From positions 1 to 7,284 of the forward strand of contig JBECKV010000016.1 in the NCBI GenBank assembly GCA_040235495.1: a stretch of 7,284 nucleotides of DNA, in the 5' to 3' direction. Positions within the stretch are counted from its first letter, which is position 1; each line of letters starts with the position of its first letter. Below, one piece after another: positions 1 through 4,950 of this stretch. The notes below the pieces were generated by a model. That model did no database searches. It was not told the origin of the DNA and was given only the letters and a program-made list of their open reading frames with translations. Both the position numbers and the translations under genes were made by a program. Origin of the DNA: HB2-32-21 sp040235495. Lineage in GTDB: Bacteria > Pseudomonadota > Gammaproteobacteria > Pseudomonadales > Porticoccaceae.

Positions 1-2
1 TC

Positions 3-287
3 GCCATCGGCGCCGGCGCCGACGTCGCCATCGAAGCGGCCGACGTCACGCTGGTGAAAGGCGAGCTGTCCAAGATCGTGGAGGCCATCCGCCTGTCCCG
101 CGCCACCTTTCGCAAGATCATCGAAAATCTTTTCTGGGCATGGTTCTACAACCTGGCGGCTATTCCCATTGCCGCCGTCGGTCTGCTCCACCCCATGATC
201 GGCGTGATCGCCATGACCACCAGTTCCCTGTCGGTGATCGGCAACTCCCTGCGTCTCAAGCGGGCAAAACTTGATATCGAGCAATGA
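3..287 (+). CDS. copA: Copper-exporting P-type ATPase (P1B, CopA-like), C-terminal fragment
   Basis: This is the 3' end of a gene that starts before the window; 94 residues are present, in the frame beginning at base 3. The fragment opens with the end of the ATP-hydrolysis domain (a GAGADVAIEAADVTLVKG stretch, matching the GTGTDVAIEAAD hinge of heavy-metal P-type ATPases). The last two transmembrane helices follow. The first carries the Tyr-Asn pair (NLFWAWFYN, TAC-AAC at 147-152). The second carries Met-x-x-Ser-Ser (MTTSS, 213-227), then NSLRLKR before a short tail. The YN and MxxSS residues are the Cu(I) transport-site signature of the P1B-1 group, so copper (or silver) efflux across the inner membrane is the best call. 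The His-rich and Met-rich genes downstream agree. The stop overlaps an ATG (ATGA), but the next gene probably starts further on. The N-terminal metal-binding domains and DKTG site are not visible here. Confidence 0.9.
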   Translation, partial: AIGAGADVAIEAADVTLVKGELSKIVEAIRLSRATFRKIIENLFWAWFYNLAAIPIAAVGLLHPMIGVIAMTTSSLSVIGNSLRLKRAKLDIEQ

Positions 288-325
288 CCAGACTTCGACA
301 GGCAATTGATTGCCGCGGAGCCGCT

Positions 326-333
326 AAAGGAGA
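326..333 (+). promoter_or_regulatory. Ribosome binding site for the DUF2933-type gene
   Basis: AAAGGAGA is a strong Shine-Dalgarno match whose GGAG core ends 8 bases before the ATG at 341. It decides the start in favour of 341 over the upstream in-frame ATG at 284, which overlaps the stop of the ATPase gene and has no comparable site. Confidence 0.7.
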
Positions 334-340
334 GATCGAC

Positions 341-613
341 ATGGCAACCAAACCCGGGTACTGGACCAGCCTTCACGGGCTGACAACGCTCATTCTCATC
401 GGCGCCGCCCTCTATTTCCTGTTGGTGGAACACGGCGTCCATACCCTGCCCTATTTACCCTACCTGATTATCCTGCTTTGTCCCCTGATGCACTTATTCA
501 TGCACAAAGGGCATGGCGGGCACAGCCACGGCGACCATCAACACCGGGATCCGGAAGAGGCCTATCGCCGGGGCCTGGAGGAAGGCAGAAAACAGTCCTC
601 CAGGGAGTCCTAG
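341..613 (+). CDS. Small DUF2933-type membrane protein with His-rich tail
   Basis: The product is a 90-residue protein beginning MATKPGYW. Two hydrophobic segments, about residues 11-29 and 36-54, predict two membrane helices. The second ends in a CPLMHLFMH motif (Cys47, Met50, His51, Met54, His55) that is typical of the DUF2933 family. A His-rich stretch follows (His55, 58, 61, 63, 66, 68), then a charged tail with a RRGLEEGRKQ segment that is probably cytoplasmic. No biochemical function is established for the family to my knowledge. Cys, Met and His at the membrane face, together with its place between a copper ATPase and a Met-rich periplasmic protein, suggest that it binds or passes on copper. 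The ATG at 284 would add 19 residues overlapping the ATPase stop; the strong ribosome binding site favours 341. It is probably cotranscribed with the ATPase gene. Confidence 0.8.
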   Translation: MATKPGYWTSLHGLTTLILIGAALYFLLVEHGVHTLPYLPYLIILLCPLMHLFMHKGHGGHSHGDHQHRDPEEAYRRGLEEGRKQSSRES

Positions 614-688
614 GTCCGTTTTAATCAGGGTCCCCGAAAGTGCTAAAACATGTTATTTAACTACATACAGACCAACCAAGAGACAGTC

Positions 689-1108
689 ATGAAAACGCTT
701 ACCCGAATAATTGCCATTACCGCCATGCTCGCCGGCCCTGCTTTCGCCGAAAAAGCCCACCACCCTGATGGCGACAATCCGCAAGGCGGCGCGATGGGAA
801 TGCACGGCGAACATATGACAATGATGCATGAGCACATGCGCAAGATGCAGTCCCTGATGGGGCAAATCAAAGACGAACAGGTCCCTGAGAAGCGCCAAAA
901 GCTGATGCAGGAACACATGAGCGCCATGCAAACGGGCATGCACCAAATGAGCGAAGGCATGAACCAGAAGAGCATGGAATCCATGAATATGGAAACCTGC
1001 ATGGGCATGATGAAAGAACGCATGGGCATGATGCAAATGATGATGGAGCAGATGAGCGAACATCAGGCGGAAGAGGAAAAACTGAGCAAGCACGCCCACA
1101 AAAAATAG
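689..1108 (+). CDS. Periplasmic methionine-rich, probable copper-binding protein
   Basis: The product is a 139-residue protein. Residues 1-20 form a classic signal peptide: Lys and Arg near the start, a hydrophobic core, and an Ala-Phe-Ala cleavage site before EKAHH. The mature part of about 119 residues holds 27 methionines and 11 histidines, mostly as Met-Gly-Met, Met-Met and Met-x-x-Met clusters in an otherwise Glu/Gln/Lys-rich, probably helical chain. There is a single Cys within ETCMGMM. Met-rich periplasmic segments of this kind bind Cu(I)/Ag(I) in copper-resistance systems, so copper buffering next to the CopA-like pump is the inferred role. I recognise no named family domain. The start at 689 gives a clean signal peptide, whereas an in-frame ATG at 650 would add 13 residues before it. 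The ribosome binding site is weak (AAGAGA around 678-683). The gap of 75 bases after the previous gene may hold its own promoter, but none is clear. Confidence 0.8.
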   Translation: MKTLTRIIAITAMLAGPAFAEKAHHPDGDNPQGGAMGMHGEHMTMMHEHMRKMQSLMGQIKDEQVPEKRQKLMQEHMSAMQTGMHQMSEGMNQKSMESMNMETCMGMMKERMGMMQMMMEQMSEHQAEEEKLSKHAHKK

Positions 1109-1115
1109 CCGGCAC

Positions 1116-1176
1116 GGCCCCCCACCACCCGCTGACTCCACCTTCAAATGCGGCTAGCGGAAGGGGCCATGTTTAT
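1116..1176 (+). terminator. Possible weak terminator after the Met-rich gene
   Basis: GGCCCC (1116-1121) can pair with GGGGCC (1163-1168), and inside it CCGCT (1129-1133) with AGCGG (1156-1160), around a 22-base loop. The 3' side is followed by ATGTTTATAAA, which is only a poor T-tract. The position just after the stop at 1108 fits a terminator, but the internal loop and weak T-run make this tentative. Confidence 0.25.
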
Positions 1177-1225
1177 AAAAAAACAAAGACCGCTGATTGG
1201 GCACTTCAGCAGTGAACCCGGTCAA

Positions 1226-1245
1226 CCGGCAGCTCGCGCTGCCGG
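1226..1245. repeat. Perfect inverted repeat (8-bp stem, 4-base loop)
   Basis: CCGGCAGC (1226-1233) and GCTGCCGG (1238-1245) are perfect inverted repeats around TCGC. A further pair, GATTGG (1195-1200) and CCAATC (1248-1253), could form an outer 6-bp stem and enclose it in a larger structure. There is no T-tract on the plus-strand side. On the minus strand a T-run (complement of 1177-1183) follows about 11 bases beyond the outer stem, which would suit a leftward terminator, but no leftward gene is seen here. Confidence 0.45.
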
Positions 1246-1526
1246 CGCCAATCGACTTCGAAAATATCGCTAACGCGCTCTAGGACAATGAAGATTACTG
1301 TTTCGAGGGCGGCCGATACCGTTACCGGCCCGCGCTTTCCGCTGGCACACGGGGGTCACCGGCGGGTTGAAAAATGTCGACCCGGCCAGGCAGACTTTTG
1401 TCATCCACGGTAAAGGGGACGCCGGACAGGGTTTAGCCGATCACCCTTACCCGCTCACTGATTACCCGCACACTGAATTCAACCACCGCTGCCCTCTGCC
1501 GCCGACAGGGGACAGACCATCGAACT

Positions 1527-1530
1527 GGAG
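1527..1530 (+). promoter_or_regulatory. Ribosome binding site supporting a TTG start
   Basis: GGAG lies 6 bases before TTG at 1537. The reading frame shows no ATG near this point with a comparable site, so this signal is the main reason for choosing the rare TTG start. Confidence 0.5.
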
Positions 1531-1536
1531 TAAGCC

Positions 1537-2193
1537 TTGGATACCGCTGTCGCACTGGTCAAAGCCTACCTGCAAATCAATGGTTATTTCTGCGTGACGG
1601 AATATCCCCTCATGGAGACCGCCAAAGGCGGCAATGTCCGCACCGTCAGCGATCTCGACATTCTCGCCTTTCGATTTCCCCGCGCCGGTCGGGAAACCAG
1701 TGTGCGCAAAAAGCGCAAACTCGTCGGTGACGTCCTCTTCGAACCGGACCCGGCACTGGGTGCCCCCGACGACAGGGCCGATATGATCGTCGGCGAGGTC
1801 AAGCGCGGTCGGGCCCGGTTCAACCCGCCGGCCCGCAAACCCGACGTCCTGGCCGGCGCCCTGATGCGTTTCGGCTGTTGCAGTCCCGCGCAAGCGAAAA
1901 ACCTGGCCTACGAACTTCTCCAACACGGCCGGGCCGAAAGCGAACATGGCCACGGAATAAGAATGGTCGCCTTTGGTGATGTCGACGAGAACGAGGAAAT
2001 CGGCGTATCCCCCCACAAGTGGCACAGTGTGTCCCTGGAAAATGCCGTAAGCTGCCTGCGCCAACATCTCCACGACCACTGGGACGTACTGCGCAAGGTG
2101 CATTTCAGCAATGACACCCTCGACCTGCTGGCCATTCTCGAGCGTATCGAAAATGCCGCCGAAAACCGTCGTGGAAATGGGGAGGTCGACTGA
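1537..2193 (+). CDS. Hypothetical protein, possible PD-(D/E)XK nuclease-like fold
   Basis: The product is a 218-residue soluble protein with no signal peptide or membrane segment; I do not recognise a named family. The N-terminal half has the outline of a PD-(D/E)XK nuclease core: a helix at residues 1-13, Glu22 in a CVTEYPL strand, SDLDILAF with Asp39 and Asp41, then DMIVGEVKRG with Glu87-Val-Lys89 as a candidate E-x-K motif. A basic RKKRK patch (57-61) and the KRGRAR segment could contact nucleic acid. Two adjacent Cys (114-115) and a Glu/Asn-rich C-terminal helix follow. The start is TTG, supported by GGAG 6 bases upstream. The stop overlaps the ATG of the phosphorylase gene (TGATG), so the two are almost certainly translated from one message. 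The fold assignment rests on motif spacing alone; an inactive or non-nuclease relative is equally possible. Confidence 0.7.
   Translation: MDTAVALVKAYLQINGYFCVTEYPLMETAKGGNVRTVSDLDILAFRFPRAGRETSVRKKRKLVGDVLFEPDPALGAPDDRADMIVGEVKRGRARFNPPARKPDVLAGALMRFGCCSPAQAKNLAYELLQHGRAESEHGHGIRMVAFGDVDENEEIGVSPHKWHSVSLENAVSCLRQHLHDHWDVLRKVHFSNDTLDLLAILERIENAAENRRGNGEVD
2179..2186 (+). promoter_or_regulatory. Ribosome binding site of the phosphorylase gene
   Basis: GGGGAGGT inside the end of the preceding gene is a near-perfect Shine-Dalgarno site, with the GGAGG core 7 bases before the ATG at 2193. It supports the start that overlaps the upstream stop and gives the gene its own ribosome entry in addition to coupling. 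Confidence 0.7.
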
Positions 2194-3725
2194 TGGACGG
2201 ACCACGATACCTGCTCAAGCCGCATCGCCTGGGTATCGATACCCACCAGGAACTGGTGGTCTATATGCGCGGGGACTGCCACGTTTGCCGGTCCGAAGGC
2301 TTCAACGCCCAGAGCCGGATCCAGGTCACTGCCGGCGGCCGCGGTATTTTGGCCACCCTCAACGTCATTCGGGGCGACTGGTTGGCCCCGGATGAGCTCG
2401 GTCTCTCGGAGTCCGCCTGGCACGCCCTGAACCCCGGGGCGGGAGAACACGCCAGTTTCGCCCATGCCCCCACCATCGACTCCATGAGTACGGTGCGGGC
2501 AAAAATCTACGGCAATTCGCTGAACGATTCCCAGTTTGAGGCCATTATCTCGGACGTGTGCCAGGGGTTCTATACCGACGTCGAACTCGCCACCTTTCTG
2601 ACCGCCTGCGCCAGCCGTGGACTCGATCGTAATGAGACCGCCAGTCTGACCCGGGCCATGATCAAGGTCGGGGAACGCCTCGATTGGCATCGGGACATGG
2701 TGGTCGACAAGCACTGTGTCGGGGGCCTGCCCGGCAACAGGACCACACCGCTGGTGGTGGCAATGGTAGCCGCGGAAGGACTGATCATGCCTAAAACCTC
2801 TTCCCGTGCCATCACCTCTCCGGCAGGCACCGCCGACACCATGGAGACCCTGGCACCGGTCGCCCTTTCCATTGCCGACATGCGTCGGGTGGTGGAACAG
2901 GAGGGCGGCTGTATTGCCTGGGGCGGCGCGGTCTCCCTGAGCCCTGCCGATGACATTCTCATCCGCATCGAACGGACCATCGACCTCGACAGCGAAGGAC
3001 AACTGGTGGCATCGCTGCTGTCAAAGAAGGCTGCCGCCGGCGCCACCCATGTGGTACTCGACCTGCCGGTGGGACCGACGGCCAAGGTGCGCGGCGACAG
3101 CGACGCCCGGCGCCTGGCGGCACTGCTGCGCGACACCGGCGCGGCGATCGGTCTGGCAGTGCATGCGGTTATCACCGATGGGATGCAACCAGTGGGACGC
3201 GGCATCGGCCCGGCCCTGGAAGCCAGGGATGTGCTGGCGGTATTGCGGAACAAGGACGACGCGCCCGCGGATCTCAGGGGACGATCACTTCAGTTGGCCG
3301 GCGCGATTTTCGAGTTGGCGGGACTTGCCGCCGAGGGTGGCGGCGCCGCTGTCGCCGCGCAATCCCTGAGCAGTGGCAGGGCGTGGCGGAAATTTCAGGC
3401 CATCTGCGAAGCCCAGGGTGGCATGCGCACTCCGCCGTCAGCCCCCCAGACACAGCCGGTAACGGCATCCCGGGGGGGTGTCGTCAGCGCGATCGACAAT
3501 CGGGTACTGGCGCGGATCGCCAAACTTGCCGGCGCACCGGGTGCGCCGGCCGCGGGACTGGATCTGCATGTGCGGCTGGGCGACCGGGTCGAACGCGACC
3601 AGCCCCTGTTCACCCTGCACACCGAGACTACCGGCGAGCTGGCCTATGCTCTGGAATACCTGCAAACCCATCCCGATGTCATCAGCATCACGGGAGACTC
3701 GGGAACTATCAGCCCGTTGCCGTGA
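2193..3725 (+). CDS. AMP phosphorylase / thymidine phosphorylase family enzyme, archaeal type
   Basis: The product is a 510-residue enzyme, the usual length of archaeal AMP phosphorylases and longer than E. coli DeoA (about 440). An N-terminal beta-rich domain (about 1-85) precedes a helical segment (about 103-165). The phosphate-binding and catalytic region follows: DKHCVGGLPGNRTT (172-185), KTSSRAITSPAGTADTME (201-218), AWGGAVSLSPADD (242-254) and LLSKKAAAGATH (275-286). GRGIGPALEARDVL (335-348) comes next, and a C-terminal pyrimidine-phosphorylase-type domain covers about 428-500. The PGNRTT and KTSSRAITSPAGTAD forms match the AMP phosphorylase branch, not classical DeoA. Family members split AMP (or CMP/UMP) with phosphate to base plus ribose 1,5-bisphosphate; bacterial members are commonly labelled putative thymidine phosphorylase, and their true substrate is less certain. 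Oddities are Cys175 where archaeal enzymes have Ser, and Cys29/Cys32 near the N-terminus. It overlaps the upstream stop by one base. Confidence 0.9.
   Translation: MDGPRYLLKPHRLGIDTHQELVVYMRGDCHVCRSEGFNAQSRIQVTAGGRGILATLNVIRGDWLAPDELGLSESAWHALNPGAGEHASFAHAPTIDSMSTVRAKIYGNSLNDSQFEAIISDVCQGFYTDVELATFLTACASRGLDRNETASLTRAMIKVGERLDWHRDMVVDKHCVGGLPGNRTTPLVVAMVAAEGLIMPKTSSRAITSPAGTADTMETLAPVALSIADMRRVVEQEGGCIAWGGAVSLSPADDILIRIERTIDLDSEGQLVASLLSKKAAAGATHVVLDLPVGPTAKVRGDSDARRLAALLRDTGAAIGLAVHAVITDGMQPVGRGIGPALEARDVLAVLRNKDDAPADLRGRSLQLAGAIFELAGLAAEGGGAAVAAQSLSSGRAWRKFQAICEAQGGMRTPPSAPQTQPVTASRGGVVSAIDNRVLARIAKLAGAPGAPAAGLDLHVRLGDRVERDQPLFTLHTETTGELAYALEYLQTHPDVISITGDSGTISPLP
3529..3549. repeat. Perfect 10-bp inverted repeat inside the phosphorylase gene
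   Basis: CCGGCGCACC (3529-3538) and GGTGCGCCGG (3540-3549) are perfectly inverted around one G. The segment encodes the Ala-Gly-Ala-Pro-Gly-Ala-Pro-Ala turn of the C-terminal domain. It would form a very stable RNA hairpin within the message. Confidence 0.5.
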
Positions 3726-3908
3726 CATCCGACCGCCGCGCAAACATCGCACTCGGCATCAACACCGGCAGCCAAAGCGTACTCTTGTGCCAGCTATCGG
3801 GTCAAAACTGGCGGCAGGGACCAATTGCCAACTGGCTGACCGCTGTCGAGCGAAACTCCCCTGCCGGTCCATCGATCCCCGCCCCCTGTTTCAAACCGAG
3901 GAGAACCC
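3722..3908 (+). pseudogene. Possible remnant of an acetate-kinase-like gene start
   Basis: A GTG at 3722 overlaps the phosphorylase stop (GTGA), the same coupling seen elsewhere in this window. Its frame begins VTSDRRANIALGINTGSQSV, which resembles the N-terminus of acetate kinases (a hydrophobic strand, then Asn-x-Gly-Ser-Ser-Ser), with INTGSQSV in place of the usual LNxGSSSxK. After about 35 residues the frame turns into Pro/Arg-rich, unconserved sequence, passes through the next gene's start, and ends at 3988. An intact acetate kinase has about 400 residues, so at most the first tenth survives. I infer a gene decayed or deleted internally. The alternative is a chance resemblance in an ordinary 183-base spacer. 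Confidence 0.3.
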
Positions 3909-4796
3909 ATGACAACTTGGCACAGGCTCTACAGCCTGCACGCGGACAAAGTCCTCACCCGGAGGCTCGGCGAATCACTCAGTCTTGAGCAAGGCAGGTT
4001 CGGCATGCGCCACTTCCCGGACGGCGAAAGCTACCTGCGGATACTGGATGACGTCAAAAACCGCAATGTGGTGGTACTGGCGGATCTCTATCAACCGGAC
4101 CAACACCTCCTGCCCCTGCTTTTGTTGACAGAGACCCTCAGGGATCTGGGCGCGGGCGCGGTGTTGCTGGCGGCGCCCTATCTCCCCTATTTGCGCCAGG
4201 ACAGGCGTTTTCACCCCGGTGAAGGTGTCACTTCGCGTTATTTCGCGAAATTGCTATCCCGCTATTTTTCGGCCCTGGTCACCATCGATCCCCACCTGCA
4301 CCGCTATCACCAGCTGTCGGAGATCTACGACATTCCCACCCGGGTGGGCCACGCCGCGCCCTTGATTGCCGAATGGATCGCCGTCAATGTCGACCAGCCG
4401 GTGTTGATCGGTCCCGACAGCGAAAGCGAACAGTGGGTGGCGGCGGTGGCAAAACAGGCCGGTGCGCCTTTTACGGTGTTGAGCAAAATCCGCCAGGGTG
4501 ACCGAGACGTAGCGATCAGCGTGCCCGATATCGAGGGCTGGAGGGAACGCACCCCGGTACTGGTGGATGACATTATCTCCAGTGGCCACACCATGCTGGA
4601 AACGCTCTCTCACCTGGAACGCCTGGGGCTGCCCCGGGCTGTCTGTATCGGCGTGCATGGTATCTTTGCCGAGGGCGCGGATACAAAGCTCACGGCGGTG
4701 GCGCGGCAGTTGGCGACCAGCAATGCCATCCCCCACCCCACCAACGCCATCGATATCAGCGGTCTGCTGGCAGCAAGCATCCGGGAGCTGGCTTGA
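3909..4796 (+). CDS. prs: Ribose-phosphate pyrophosphokinase (PRPP synthetase), short form
   Basis: The product is a 295-residue cytosolic enzyme that makes 5-phosphoribosyl 1-diphosphate from ribose 5-phosphate and ATP. Motifs in order are FPDGE (36-40), APYLPYLRQDRRFHPGE (89-105) for ATP binding, and DPHLHRYH (127-134). GPDSESEQW (168-176), KIRQGDRDV (193-201) and the PRPP-binding loop VLVDDIISSGHTM (217-229) follow. The C-terminus, SNAIPHPTNAIDISGLL, matches the TNTIPHPxxxID pattern of the family. It is about 20 residues shorter than E. coli Prs (315). The FHPGE segment and the short KIRQGDRDV loop look more like the divergent short/archaeal-like enzymes than the allosteric housekeeping class. 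GAGGAGA at 3898-3904 lies 4 bases before the ATG. It is probably cotranscribed with the phosphorylase, so this is likely a pathway-specific second copy; a housekeeping prs elsewhere cannot be checked here. Confidence 0.9.
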   Translation: MTTWHRLYSLHADKVLTRRLGESLSLEQGRFGMRHFPDGESYLRILDDVKNRNVVVLADLYQPDQHLLPLLLLTETLRDLGAGAVLLAAPYLPYLRQDRRFHPGEGVTSRYFAKLLSRYFSALVTIDPHLHRYHQLSEIYDIPTRVGHAAPLIAEWIAVNVDQPVLIGPDSESEQWVAAVAKQAGAPFTVLSKIRQGDRDVAISVPDIEGWRERTPVLVDDIISSGHTMLETLSHLERLGLPRAVCIGVHGIFAEGADTKLTAVARQLATSNAIPHPTNAIDISGLLAASIRELA

Positions 4797-4950
4797 AGGC
4801 CGTGCCAACCAGCAGTAGCGCGAGACTTGTCAATGCCCTTGCGGACTCCAGAGACACTCTATGCCCCCTTATTGCAATCACGTATGGTCGCGGATAAACG
4901 AATCGCATCCGCCACCACGCCATGTGCCTGGGGCACGCACTCATTCGACC

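Larger units (their letters stand above)
1109..1536. other. Long intergenic stretch with hairpins and possible gene debris
   Basis: These 428 bases separate the copper module from the nucleotide-metabolism genes. No convincing complete gene is present. Visible content is a possible terminator (1116-1176), a run of seven A (1177-1183), a perfect 8-bp hairpin (1226-1245), and a frame at 1197-1370 that looks coding but contains TAG at 1281-1283. The stretch 1367-1597 is open in another frame from a TTG, but it runs 61 bases into the next gene and its product resembles nothing I know. The promoter of the next gene should lie here, but I could not pick -35/-10 boxes with confidence. Confidence 0.5.

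Noticed and set aside
654..659. TATTTA as a -10 box for the Met-rich gene
   Set aside because: No acceptable -35 hexamer lies at 16-18 bases upstream (TCCCCG at 631-636).
653..1147. Long minus-strand frame with a very His-rich product opposite the Met-rich gene
   Set aside because: ATG (Met) read in reverse gives CAT (His), so the Met-rich gene creates this His-rich shadow automatically. The plus-strand protein has the signal peptide and sensible context.
1342..1358. TGGCAC followed by GGTCA, like a sigma-54 promoter
   Set aside because: The -24 element matches, but the -12 GC is missing, so the key contact is absent.
1367..1597. Plus-strand open frame of 76 codons starting at TTG
   Set aside because: It runs 61 bases into the better supported gene at 1537, has no ribosome binding site, and its product has low-complexity Pro/Trp/Ser content with no recognisable family.
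1462..3002. Minus-strand open frames opposite the nuclease-like and phosphorylase genes (1462-2205 and 1908-3002)
   Set aside because: They lie opposite well supported genes in GC-rich DNA, where antisense frames stay open by chance, and their products show no recognisable domain.
4254..4808. Minus-strand open frame opposite the PRPP synthetase gene
   Set aside because: The plus-strand protein carries every PRPP synthetase motif, and the antisense product resembles no family.
4924..4936. GTGCC/GGCAC hairpin between the convergent genes as a terminator
   Set aside because: The stem has only 5 bp and neither strand has a T-tract after it; another weak GCTGG/CCAGC pair near 4787-4813 has the same defect.
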